A stretch of DNA of 35,448 bases from the NCBI GenBank assembly GCA_003235365.1, contig QJWJ01000093.1:1-35448 (forward strand), given 5' to 3'. Position numbers and translations under genes: made by a program. This stretch comes from Deltaproteobacteria bacterium. GTDB taxonomy: Bacteria > Myxococcota_A > Polyangia > Polyangiales > Polyangiaceae. The notes under the pieces are model-generated. The model saw nothing but the letters and a program-made list of their open reading frames with translations, ran no database searches and was not told the DNA's origin. Position 1 is the stretch's first letter. Every line of letters begins with the position of its first letter. Shown here in pieces: positions 1 to 8,057 of this stretch.

Positions 1-354
1 GACGTCTTCGTGTTGCCCTCGCGCAGTGAGCCGCCCGAGGTCGATGGATTTCCCGGGGTGTTCCTCGAGGCCGGCGCATGTGGATTGCCGGCGATCGGTT
101 CCCACGACGGCGGCACCGCCGATGCGGTGCTCGACGGCGTCACGGGGCTGCTGGTGCCTTCCGACGATCCGTCAGCGCTGGCCGAGGCCATGAGTCGGCT
201 CGCGCTGTCACCGCGCCTGCGACAGGCGTTGGGGCATCGGGCCCAGCAACGGGCCCGCGGCGAAGCCAGCTGGGACAGCGTGGCCCGCCGAGTGTGGTTG
301 GCGATGCAGGTGCTCTCGGAGCCCGTTCCCGAGGCGGCGTTACCTGGTGGGTGA
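1..354 (+). CDS. Glycosyltransferase family 4 (GT-B), C-terminal fragment
   Basis: The reading frame is open from the first base, so the N-terminus lies outside the window; about 117 residues are visible. The segment DVFVLPSRSEP, then GFPGVFLEAGACGLPAIG and GTADAVLDGVTGLLVPSDD, is the classic C-terminal nucleotide-sugar-binding half of GT4 (RfaB/WcaI-like) enzymes: a PS..E..G.P...EA..CG.P.I.....G......DG..G.LV pattern with the conserved donor-binding Glu in FLEAG. These enzymes transfer a sugar from a nucleotide donor to a glycan or lipid on the cytoplasmic side. The acceptor cannot be told from this fragment. The gene ends convergently with the symporter gene, 44 bp away. Confidence 0.88.
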   Translation, partial: DVFVLPSRSEPPEVDGFPGVFLEAGACGLPAIGSHDGGTADAVLDGVTGLLVPSDDPSALAEAMSRLALSPRLRQALGHRAQQRARGEASWDSVARRVWLAMQVLSEPVPEAALPGG

Positions 355-398
355 AGTCGCAGAGAGTGACTGGAGCTGCAAGAGCAAGTGGTAGAACG

Positions 399-1775
399 TC
401 AGGCTTCGCTGGCGACGCGGCCGCGCCGCTCCAAGGTGGCGACGGCGGTGTAGCTGATCAAAGCGACCGCGACGGACGACAGGAACGGCGCGGGCAACTC
501 CAGCAAGTACTCGGCGATCGGTGTCGTGACCAGGCCCGCGATGAGCGCCGTCGTCGCCGCCGCCGGGCCGCCGTAGCCGGAGAACAGTGCAATCAGTGTC
601 GTGACGAGCACGCCCGCCGTACCAAAGGCCGACGCGGTCTCTACCAGGTCGTAGACCCCTTCTGCATACAGGGCGATTATCAGCGCGATCGCCCCGGTCG
701 CGACCACGAACCCCCGACCCCACAGCAACCTGCCCCGGTCACTCGTGACTCCGAGCAGCGGTACGATCAAGTTGTGCGAGAGCAGCGCCGCAACGGCGAG
801 CAAGATGCTGTCTATGGTCGAAAGAATTGCGGAGATGAGAGCACAGGAGAACACCGCGAAGAGGAAACTCGGTAGCAACCGCTGAGCGAGTGTGGGCAGC
901 AGCTGCTCGGGATCTTCCAAGGTGGGAACCAGCGACGGGCCAATCAAGCCCAAGACGATCGGGGAGGCACCCAGGGCCAGATAGATCCCACACGCCCAGA
1001 ATGAAGCGCGCTGCGCAGTGTCGGCGCTCTTGCTGGCGACCACCCGCGCGATCAACTCCTGAGCGACCAGCGAACCGAGGATGGGAACGGACCAGCGGTC
1101 CAGCTGCTCGAACAGACTCTCGTCGGGCCCGAGCAGAGACCACCGCTCCGAGTCGATGCTCTGCAGCGCCGCCGCCGGGCCGCCCACGGCACTGACGGCC
1201 GCGACCAAGATTACGATCAGGCTCACCGACAAGATGAGCCCCTGGACCAGATCGGTGAACACGTCCCCGAGCAGCCCGCCGAAGAAGGTGTACGCCACGA
1301 CGAACACGGCCGACAGGTAGATGGCCAGCGTGACGTCGATGCTCATCGTCGCCGACACGACCTGTCCGAAAGCCCGTATCTGCGCCGCTGCCCAAATCAG
1401 CGAGGAGGGGACGAGCACCAAGACGGCGAGGCGCTCCACGCCGACCCCGAAGCGCTGGCGGTACAGGTCACCCAGCGTCATGAACCCACCGCGCCACAGC
1501 CGTGCCGCGAGGAACACACCCAGCAAGAGCAAGCACAACCCGTAGCCGAAAGGATCAGCACGCGCCCCCGACAGGCCAGACTCGTAGACGGCACCCGACG
1601 ACCCGAGGCACGTCTCCGCCCCGAACCAGGTCGCGAACAACGAGAACGCGACCCAACCCGTGCCGAGCTGTCGTCCGGCGACGAAGTAGTCACCTTCCGA
1701 TTTGATTCGACGGGACAGCCACAGACTGAAACCCAGTTGTGCGCCCAGGTACAAGAGTAAGAACCACACCGACAT
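399..1775 (-). CDS. Sodium:solute symporter family protein (SSS)
   Basis: This is a 458-residue polytopic membrane protein with about 12-13 hydrophobic segments, close to the usual 450-550 residues of the SSS family (PutP/SglT fold). The N-terminus has SEGDYFVAGRQLGTGWVAFS followed by TWFGAETCLGSSG, the family's Na+-site region in helix 1. A second family signature, YTFFGGLLGDVFTDLVQG, follows near residue 165. Such proteins import a solute with Na+ across the inner membrane; the substrate cannot be deduced (candidates include amino acids, sugars and carboxylates). The ATG is preceded by a purine-rich GGAGAG about 9 nt upstream. It stands alone and reads away from a 658-bp gene-free stretch, so its promoter lies there. 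Confidence 0.9.
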   Translation of the reverse strand: MSVWFLLLYLGAQLGFSLWLSRRIKSEGDYFVAGRQLGTGWVAFSLFATWFGAETCLGSSGAVYESGLSGARADPFGYGLCLLLLGVFLAARLWRGGFMTLGDLYRQRFGVGVERLAVLVLVPSSLIWAAAQIRAFGQVVSATMSIDVTLAIYLSAVFVVAYTFFGGLLGDVFTDLVQGLILSVSLIVILVAAVSAVGGPAAALQSIDSERWSLLGPDESLFEQLDRWSVPILGSLVAQELIARVVASKSADTAQRASFWACGIYLALGASPIVLGLIGPSLVPTLEDPEQLLPTLAQRLLPSFLFAVFSCALISAILSTIDSILLAVAALLSHNLIVPLLGVTSDRGRLLWGRGFVVATGAIALIIALYAEGVYDLVETASAFGTAGVLVTTLIALFSGYGGPAAATTALIAGLVTTPIAEYLLELPAPFLSSVAVALISYTAVATLERRGRVASEA

Positions 1776-2433
1776 CGAGCCGACTCTCCGCCTCCCTCAT
1801 ACCATCAAACACACGTCCGGCGCCTCCCTGGTGTTTCCACGTTTCGTACATCTGCGGAGGAGCCAGTCGGGTGTCGTCGCAGTCCTCAGCACCCCGGCCC
1901 TCGTGTTTCGCGTTCGGTCAAGCCGCGCCGCGAATCCACTGGAAACCGGTCGGCGTTGGGCGTGGCTGTGGGGTGAACGACGCATGGCGCTCCCTTGCAC
2001 ACACCGCCGGGGGAGCGTCGACGTGCTGCCCATGATGGACACGCCGGCTTGCCATGTCCGGGCGTCGATATGCGTGCGACTGGTGCACAGTCCGACAAAG
2101 TGAGATGGGCGATTGTGTGAAACACGCGCGGAGCATTCGCGAACGGGTCAGGGGTGGGTCTTGCGGGAATCGAAACTCCGCCGACATGCTCCGATTGGGG
2201 ACGGGGGTGGAGTGGTGAGGAGTTGTGATAGGTGGGATGTTCAATGGCCGCATTGGGTTAGTTTGTGCACTGAGGGGCGAAACCCGGAGCCGCTTGTCAT
2301 TCGTTCGACCAGTTCATGGTTGTTTTGGGTGAACTCGACCTTGAACGAGTTCTTTCGACATGGATTCCTTGAGACGTCCATATCGGCACAGGCTGACGGC
2401 TGGGAGGGTCGTTGGCGTAACCTGGGAGTGAAT
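1776..2433. other. Gene-free divergent intergenic region
   Basis: This 658-bp stretch separates the symporter gene (minus) from a secreted-protein gene (plus). Open frames run through it on both strands, but their translations are low-complexity Arg/Pro/Ser strings without family resemblance or ribosome binding sites, so I call none. It must hold two promoters. The part from about 2280 on is less GC-rich and contains the dyad described separately. I see no tRNA-like fold or transposon end. Confidence 0.6.
2331..2352. promoter_or_regulatory. Perfect 7-bp dyad upstream of secreted-protein gene
   Basis: GAACTCG (2331-2337), an 8-base spacer and CGAGTTC (2346-2352) form a perfect inverted repeat in a less GC-rich stretch, 81 bp before the downstream ATG. 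The size and spacing fit an operator for a dimeric regulator. A small RNA hairpin in the leader, followed by TTT, is the alternative. The regulator is unknown. Confidence 0.35.
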
Positions 2434-3261
2434 ATGATCTTGAGACGCAAATGGTCGCGCAAAGCGATCGCCGCAAGTGTGGGGCTTGCGCTACTGGGCG
2501 GTGGAACTGTCGCAGCCCAATCGATGACACCCTGGTGGATAACGACTGACCTGGCACCAGCGGCGGTCGTCTCGGTACAAAACGGAGCGGTGGCGGTCAA
2601 TACGTCCTCGAGCCTGTTCTCGGGTTCGATCGCGCGCGCCAAGGAGAAGTTCGCGACGACAGGCGAGTACATTGGCTGCAACGTGACGTCATTTGGCGAC
2701 AACGGCCAATTCATCAAGTGCGCGGCGCGCGATGCGCAGGGGCAGACGGCGTCGTGTCAGACGCTGTTCGTCGGTTCGACGTTGACCCTACGCCAGACGA
2801 TGATGCTCAACGCAGCGATGAACATCAACCACGACTCGTACATTTACATCAGCCACAACGGGGGTGATTGCGAATCAATCACCGTATCGAATACATCAGC
2901 CGATTTTTTAGCCAATGAGGGGGGCGTCGGAAGCTGCAATGCGAGCAATTCTGTCGACATTGGGGCTTTCGGCGGATCGGCTGTTTCCGTACCGAACAAT
3001 GGTTGTGCCAAGGTAACGAAGTTCGCGAAGCCGTTCTGGAAGTACGGCCCCAACAAGACCATGCAATTGCAGAATCCTGGGGGGAACACTTCGTATCCGC
3101 TGGGCTACGAGTTTGCGCAATCGTGCACCGGCGCATACGGCACCGGCACGTTCGACAGCGTCTGGGATGACCAGTGGCTGCCCGGGCTGAGCGACGATTG
3201 CACGTTGTACATCAAGCTCTTCGGCAGCGGGTCGGGCAACATTTCACTGAGCTACTTCTGA
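2434..3261 (+). CDS. Secreted hypothetical protein, cysteine-containing
   Basis: I chose the ATG at 2434 because GGGAG lies 5 nt upstream and a clean signal peptide follows: basic RRKWSRK, hydrophobic IAASVGLALLGGGTVA, then an AQS cleavage site. The frame is open further upstream, but that stretch does not look like protein. The product has 275 residues with several Cys after the signal peptide, in spacings such as C-x12-C and C-x9-C (GCNVTSFGDNGQFIKCAA... then SCQTLFVG), which suggests disulfides. The stretch SYIYISHNGGDCESITVSNTS resembles a recurring beta-rich module of uncharacterised secreted bacterial proteins. No enzyme motif is visible. It probably acts in the periplasm or outside the cell; the function is unknown. 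Confidence 0.75.
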   Translation: MILRRKWSRKAIAASVGLALLGGGTVAAQSMTPWWITTDLAPAAVVSVQNGAVAVNTSSSLFSGSIARAKEKFATTGEYIGCNVTSFGDNGQFIKCAARDAQGQTASCQTLFVGSTLTLRQTMMLNAAMNINHDSYIYISHNGGDCESITVSNTSADFLANEGGVGSCNASNSVDIGAFGGSAVSVPNNGCAKVTKFAKPFWKYGPNKTMQLQNPGGNTSYPLGYEFAQSCTGAYGTGTFDSVWDDQWLPGLSDDCTLYIKLFGSGSGNISLSYF

Positions 3262-3275
3262 GGGAGACCGCGTGT

Positions 3276-3349
3276 GGCGTGCGCCGTGGGACGCACGCCC
3301 GCGCGAGGGTCAGAGGCGCTCAGCCCGCGAGGGCTGGGCGTCGAGCGCC
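3276..3349 (+). terminator. Two consecutive GC-rich stem-loops
   Basis: The first stem is GGCGTGCG (3276-3283) with CGCACGCC (3292-3299), 8 perfect pairs. The second is GGCGCTC (3315-3321) with GAGCGCC (3343-3349), enclosing AGCCC-GCGA-GGGCT (3322-3335) with a 7-base bulge on the 3' side. They lie between the stop of the secreted-protein gene and the start of sppA. Neither has a T-run, so either Rho-assisted termination or a structured leader for sppA is possible. Confidence 0.4.
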
Positions 3350-3410
3350 AAACGTCCGGGAAGGACGAGCGGTGTGAGACAGAGCCAGCGAACGTCGGTA
3401 TAAGAGGCCG

Positions 3411-5114
3411 ATGTTGCGCTGGCTCTGGTGGTTGTTGATCGCGCCTGTTCGCCTGCCGTGGCTCGCCTTGGTCACGCTGCAGGAGCGACTGTGGCCGAGT
3501 CGAGTGCTGCAGGTCCGCTTGAAGGGACCGCTTGCCGACTTCGACGACGACGCGCCGCCGTGGAGTAGAAACCCGCAGACCTTGTTTGGGCTGGTATCCT
3601 GCTTTGCGCTGGCGGAAACCGACCCTCGGCTGCGTCGCGTCGTGCTGTTCGTCGACGAGTTGCGGACGGGCTTGGCGCGTGCGGAAGAGCTTCGGGCGGC
3701 GTTGGCGCGACTCGTCACCAGCGGCAAAGAGGTGACGGTGGTTGCCAATCAGTTGTCGCTCTCGACGTATTGGTTGAGTCTGGGGGCGAGTCGCATCGTC
3801 CTGGCGCCAGTTGGTGAGCTGGACGTCACGGGCGTTGCCAGCGGATTTTCGCTCTACAAGGGGTTGCTGGCCAAGGTCGGTGTTCACGCGCAGATGCTCG
3901 CTCGCGGACGCTACAAGAGCATGCGTGAGGTGTTTGCCGCGGACGAGATCAGCGACGCGAATCGAGAGATGCTCGAGCAATTGACCGGGGACTTGTACGA
4001 GCAACTCGTGGAGCGGGTCGTCGAAGGGCGTGGAATGGACGCGTCGTCGGTGCGTAGTGCGCTGGACGCCGGACCTCTGCGCGCCAAGGAGGCTCAGCGC
4101 TTGGGTCTCGTCGACGAACTCGAGTACGAGCAACAGCTGCGTGCGAATTGGAAGCGGTCGAAGGAACGGACCGTCTCTCCCGCGCGATACGCGCGCCGCA
4201 AGACCCGCTCTTGGTTTCCGCGACGACGGCACAAGGTGGCCGTGTTGGAGGTCAGTGGGGCCATCGCGACCTCAGGCGGGGGGCCCCGCTCGCTCGGCAG
4301 GCGCTCGACCACCGCGCCAGCTTTCGTCGCGGCGCTGCGAGCGCTGGAAGAAGACAAGTCGGTGAAAGCGATCCTGCTTCGCGTCGATTCACCGGGAGGC
4401 AGTGCCTTGGCGAGTGACCTGATGTGGCAGGCGCTCAGTGCGACGAAGGCACAGCGCCCTTTCGTCGTCAGTATGGCCAACGTCGCCGCGTCCGGCGGCT
4501 ACTACGTCGCGGGGGTCAAAGGGGCTCACGTGCTCGCCAGTCCGTGCACGATCACCGGTTCCATCGGCGTGGTTGCGGGCAAGTTCGAGTTGAGCGAACT
4601 GTACGGCAAGCTGGGTATCGGCTACGAACTGATCGCGCGGGGCAAGAATGCGGGCTACCACTCGCCCCTGCAACGCTGGAGTGACGACCAGCTCGCCAAG
4701 CTTCAGGCGGACATCGATGCGCTTTACGAAGACTTCGTATCGAAGATGGCCGACGGGCGAGCCTTGTCGTTCGAGGCGGTCGACGCCGTTGCGCAGGGTC
4801 GCGTGTGGACGGGGCGCCAAGCCGCCTCTCACCAGCTGGTCGACACCCTGGGCGGACTGCGTGAGGCGATGGACACCGTTCGGCGAGAGCTGGGGATCTC
4901 GCCTGACGCGCCGCTGCAGTGGGATTCACTCACGCGCCCGAGTTTGCTCAACCGGTTGACCCTGCGCGGAATGTCGGCCGTGGGTCTCGGGCGCGTCGAC
5001 GACGCGCTGCAATCGTCGCCAGCGCTGAGACCATTGCTCGACTCACCGTTTTTCGACGACTACGCCGAAGAGCGTCTGTGGCTGAGGTTGCCCTTCGACG
5101 TGCGTTTCGATTGA
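3411..5114 (+). CDS. sppA: Signal peptide peptidase SppA, long (67K) type
   Basis: The 567-residue protein has the two-domain layout of long SppA (E. coli about 618): an N-terminal membrane anchor (WLWWLLIAPVRLPWLALV), an N-domain of about 50-240, and a C-domain of about 280-510. The catalytic dyad of the family is visible: Lys169 in ARGRYKSMRE and Ser361 in NVAASGGYYVAG, 192 residues apart (200 in E. coli). RVDSPGGSALASDLMW and TGSIGVVAGKFEL are further family signatures. SppA digests cleaved signal peptides in the inner membrane, with the active sites facing the periplasm. The start is supported by AGAGG 4 nt upstream of the ATG. The gene stands alone, ending convergently with cysN 56 bp away. 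Confidence 0.93.
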   Translation: MLRWLWWLLIAPVRLPWLALVTLQERLWPSRVLQVRLKGPLADFDDDAPPWSRNPQTLFGLVSCFALAETDPRLRRVVLFVDELRTGLARAEELRAALARLVTSGKEVTVVANQLSLSTYWLSLGASRIVLAPVGELDVTGVASGFSLYKGLLAKVGVHAQMLARGRYKSMREVFAADEISDANREMLEQLTGDLYEQLVERVVEGRGMDASSVRSALDAGPLRAKEAQRLGLVDELEYEQQLRANWKRSKERTVSPARYARRKTRSWFPRRRHKVAVLEVSGAIATSGGGPRSLGRRSTTAPAFVAALRALEEDKSVKAILLRVDSPGGSALASDLMWQALSATKAQRPFVVSMANVAASGGYYVAGVKGAHVLASPCTITGSIGVVAGKFELSELYGKLGIGYELIARGKNAGYHSPLQRWSDDQLAKLQADIDALYEDFVSKMADGRALSFEAVDAVAQGRVWTGRQAASHQLVDTLGGLREAMDTVRRELGISPDAPLQWDSLTRPSLLNRLTLRGMSAVGLGRVDDALQSSPALRPLLDSPFFDDYAEERLWLRLPFDVRFD

Positions 5115-5115
5115 G

Positions 5116-5131
5116 ATCGGCCGTTGCCGAT
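5116..5131. terminator. Short stem-loop between convergent sppA and cysN
   Basis: ATCGGC-CGTT-GCCGAT, a 6-bp perfect stem with a 4-base loop, begins just after the sppA stop and lies between two converging genes. There is no T-run on either side. It is plausible as a weak bidirectional terminator only. Confidence 0.3.
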
Positions 5132-5170
5132 GGCGCTGCCGCCCTGCTCCGCGAGCGTTCTGCGCTGCGT

Positions 5171-6976
5171 TCAGGAGACCAGCAATGCGTCCGCCAGAGC
5201 GTTGGCAACCGCGCCAGCGGCGTGCTCGGCGTCGGAAGCGTCGCTGACTACCTTGTGCCCGGCGACGGTGACGCCACCGTCGAGGGCGACCTCGATGCAT
5301 CGCGCACTGCCCAAGTATCCGCCGAGCTTCTCGAAACGAGCCTTGCCAGCTCCGGGCAGAACGGGCACCACGGCGATCAATCCAGCGTCGGCGAGGCGCG
5401 CCAGTGCGCCATCACTTGTCCCGTCGAAGGATTGTGCCAGCTCGTCGTTGCTCGAGGCGAGTGTGGCGGCCAGGCCGCGATCGAAGCAACTGCGTTCGAG
5501 CGAGACGGCAAACGCTTCGCTGTGCTCACCGCTGACGAACACGACAGCGCCGGTCTGTCCGAGTCGGGTCGCTCGCTCCAGTTTGCTGACTTGCGATGCG
5601 TTTTGCGAAGTGCTGGCAGCGTCGTCGACCGCAGCTGCGCCCGACGGTCCGATGATCATTCCCGCCGCGACCGTGTTGTTGGTCAGCGAATCGATCAGGA
5701 TGAATGCTCCGGTCGCGCGGCTTCGGGTGTATGCGTCGAAGTACAGCGGTTGGTGGGTCTTGACTCTGAGGCTGCCGATGTCGTTGAGCTTCAACTCGCT
5801 CGCTGGATGGGCATCCAGGGTTGCCAAGTCCGTTACGGAGTTGATGCTTTCGACGTTCGCGCGCACGACGCGCGTCGTGTGCTTGAGCAAGTACGATTTG
5901 CCTGGGTCCAGCGGTTTTTCACCCATCCATACGACGTGCGCGTCGAAGCTGCTGTCGACGTGCGGCACGTTGCTCGGGTGAACCAGCATGTCGCCGCGGC
6001 TGATGTCGATTTCGTGCTCGAGCCGAAGCGTCACCGCCGTCGATGCCGCGGCCTCAGTGAGTTGCCGCTCGAAGGTGTCGATGGCGACCACCTTCGACTT
6101 CTTGCGAGATGGTAGCACCAACACTTCGTCGCCTTGGCCGATCTTGCCCGCGGCGATTTCTCCGGAGAACCCGCGGTAGTCGAGATTGGGCCGCAGCACG
6201 ATCTGCACCGGGAAGCGGAAGTCGCTCTGGTTGCGGTCGCTCGCAATGGGGACCGTTTCGAGGAACTCGAGCAGCGTCGTGCCCCGATACCAGGGGGTGC
6301 AGTCGCTCAGCTCCACCACGTTGTCGCCGACCTTGGCGCTGATCGGGATGAACGTGACGTCTTTGAAGGCCAGCCTATCGGCGACCTTCTGAAAATCGGC
6401 CTTGATGCGTTCGAAGACATCCTGACTGTAGTTCTCGAGGTCCAGTTTGTTGACCGCCACGAGCAAGTGCGGGATGCCGAGCAACGAGGCGATGTACGCG
6501 TGCCGCCGCGACTGGGCCAACACGCCGAGCCGCGCATCGATCAGAATGATCGCGACGTTGGCCGTCGATGCGCCGGTGGCCATGTTGCGCGTGTACTGTT
6601 CGTGACCGGGTGTGTCGGCGATGATGAACTTCCGACGGTCTGTCGAAAAATAGCGGTACGCGACGTCGATCGTGATGCCTTGCTCGCGTTCCGCCTTGAG
6701 ACCGTCGGTGAACAAGGAGAAGTCGATCTCCATCGTCCCCTTGCTCGACGCCTTCTTCACCGCGCTGAGCTGGTCTTCGTAGATCCCCTTGGTGTCGTGC
6801 AGCAGGCGGCCGATCAACGTCGATTTGCCGTCGTCGACGGATCCGACCGCGACGAAGCGCAGTAGCTCCTTCTTCTGGTGCTGGTCGAGGTATTCGTCGA
6901 TGTTGTCCGGAGTAACGTGTGCCATGGGCGTCTGGGGAGCTCGAGTCGAGTTGATTTCGGGATCGGGACGAGTCAT
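5171..6976 (-). CDS. cysN: Sulfate adenylyltransferase subunit 1 (CysN) with degenerate APS-kinase-like tail
   Basis: CysN is the regulatory GTPase of ATP sulfurylase, which makes adenylylsulfate (APS) from sulfate and ATP together with CysD. The GTPase motifs are intact: GSVDDGKST at 45-53, DTPGHEQY at 121-128 and NKLD at 176-179. EF-Tu-like beta-barrel domains follow to about residue 450. The protein has 601 residues, longer than CysN alone (about 475) and close to CysN-CysC fusions (about 630). Residues 465-601 align by eye with CysC: LERATRLGQTGAVVFVSG, then ADAGLIAVVPVL. However, the CysC P-loop GxSGxGKST is replaced by GEHSEAFAV at 483-491 and the DGDxxR motif is gone, so this domain should not be a kinase. 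The start overlaps the cysD stop by one base (TGATG), with AGGGG upstream, which indicates translational coupling. Confidence 0.95.
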   Translation of the reverse strand: MTRPDPEINSTRAPQTPMAHVTPDNIDEYLDQHQKKELLRFVAVGSVDDGKSTLIGRLLHDTKGIYEDQLSAVKKASSKGTMEIDFSLFTDGLKAEREQGITIDVAYRYFSTDRRKFIIADTPGHEQYTRNMATGASTANVAIILIDARLGVLAQSRRHAYIASLLGIPHLLVAVNKLDLENYSQDVFERIKADFQKVADRLAFKDVTFIPISAKVGDNVVELSDCTPWYRGTTLLEFLETVPIASDRNQSDFRFPVQIVLRPNLDYRGFSGEIAAGKIGQGDEVLVLPSRKKSKVVAIDTFERQLTEAAASTAVTLRLEHEIDISRGDMLVHPSNVPHVDSSFDAHVVWMGEKPLDPGKSYLLKHTTRVVRANVESINSVTDLATLDAHPASELKLNDIGSLRVKTHQPLYFDAYTRSRATGAFILIDSLTNNTVAAGMIIGPSGAAAVDDAASTSQNASQVSKLERATRLGQTGAVVFVSGEHSEAFAVSLERSCFDRGLAATLASSNDELAQSFDGTSDGALARLADAGLIAVVPVLPGAGKARFEKLGGYLGSARCIEVALDGGVTVAGHKVVSDASDAEHAAGAVANALADALLVS

Positions 6977-7893
6977 CAGAAATACCCCTCCCGCTTCTTG
7001 ACCTCCATCGAGCCTTCTTCGTCGTAGTCGATCAGGCGCCCGGCGCGTTCCGAGCTGCGCGTGAGCAACATTTCTTTGATGATTTCCGGGAGCGTCGTTG
7101 CCGACGAGCGATCTGCCGCGGTCAACGGGTAGCAGCCCAGGGTGCGGAAGCGGACCAGCTCCATCTTCGGCGTCTCACCGGGCTGCAAGGGGATCCGGTC
7201 GTCATCGACCATGATCAACTGACCGTCGCGCTCGACGACCGGGCGTTCCTTGGCGAAGTACAACGGAACGATCGGAATGCTCTCGAGGTGGATGTACAGC
7301 CAGATGTCCAGCTCGGTCCAGTTGGACAGGGGGAAGGCGCGAATGCTCTCTCCCTTGGTGATCTTGGCGTTGTAGAGATTCCACAGTTCGGGACGCTGGT
7401 TCTTGGGGTCCCACTGGCCGAGCCGATCGCGAAAGGAGAAGATGCGTTCCTTGGCGCGCGACTTCTCTTCGTCACGCCGCGCCCCGCCGAAGGCTGCGTC
7501 GTACCCGCCGCGCTTGAGCGCCGCGAGCAACGCCTGCGTCTTCATCACGGTCGTGTACTTGTTGCTGCCGTGATCGAACGGGTTGATGTTCTCCCGAACA
7601 CCATCCTGGTTCGTGTGTACGACCATCTCGATTCCGTGTTGCTTGGCGAAGCGATCGCGAAACTCGATCATCTCGCGGAACTTCCACGTCGTGTCGATGT
7701 GGAGGAACGGAAAAGGCGGCTTGCCGGGGTAGAAGGCTTTGCGCGCCAGGTGTGCCATCACGCTGGAGTCCTTGCCGATGGAGTACATCATCACCGGGTT
7801 GTCGAACTCCGCCGCGACCTCACGAATGATGTGAATGCTCTCGGCTTCGAGCTGCTCGAGGTGACTCAAGCGCTGGGAAAGGGGCGTCTGCAC
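6976..7893 (-). CDS. cysD: Sulfate adenylyltransferase subunit 2 (CysD)
   Basis: CysD is the catalytic ATP-pyrophosphatase subunit that forms APS with CysN. The PP-loop SIGKDSSV lies at about 38-45. The family strings [54 protein letters not shown] and [10 protein letters not shown] are all present, and the C-terminus KKREGYF is typical. I chose the GTG at 7893 over an upstream ATG at 7947 because AAGGA sits 6 nt before it and the resulting 305 residues begin where E. coli CysD (302) begins. It is the first gene of a cysD-cysN operon. No APS kinase with an intact P-loop and no reductase is visible nearby, so the fate of APS in this organism cannot be told from here. Confidence 0.96.
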   Translation of the reverse strand: MQTPLSQRLSHLEQLEAESIHIIREVAAEFDNPVMMYSIGKDSSVMAHLARKAFYPGKPPFPFLHIDTTWKFREMIEFRDRFAKQHGIEMVVHTNQDGVRENINPFDHGSNKYTTVMKTQALLAALKRGGYDAAFGGARRDEEKSRAKERIFSFRDRLGQWDPKNQRPELWNLYNAKITKGESIRAFPLSNWTELDIWLYIHLESIPIVPLYFAKERPVVERDGQLIMVDDDRIPLQPGETPKMELVRFRTLGCYPLTAADRSSATTLPEIIKEMLLTRSSERAGRLIDYDEEGSMEVKKREGYF

Positions 7894-8009
7894 GAGTGGT
7901 CCTTTGGGGGCAAAAGGCGCGGCTGGCAAGCGCCGCGGGCAGCCCAATTAGCACTATTCAGGTCGGGTTTGTAAAGAACCTGTAAGTGCATGAAACCATT
8001 CAAATGCAA

Positions 8010-8037
8010 AGCGGCCCTCCGTTTGGGGAAGGCCGCT
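8010..8037 (-). terminator. Stem-loop terminator downstream of Cys-rich lipoprotein gene
   Basis: AGCGGCC (8010-8016) pairs perfectly with GGCCGCT (8031-8037) over a 14-base loop. Read on the minus strand, the hairpin is followed by TTTGCATTTG, a weak U-rich tail, 21 bp after the stop of the lipoprotein gene. It also separates that gene from the cysD promoter region. Confidence 0.55.
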
Positions 8038-8057
8038 CGATCCGCTGAGCGCGGAAG

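Noticed and set aside
2113..2433. N-terminal extension of the secreted protein
   Set aside because: The internal ATG at 2434 has GGGAG 5 nt upstream and begins a proper signal peptide; the upstream codons do not look like protein.
4919..6115. 398-codon plus-strand frame across the end of sppA and antisense to cysN
   Set aside because: It overlaps two confident genes and its translation has no recognisable domain.
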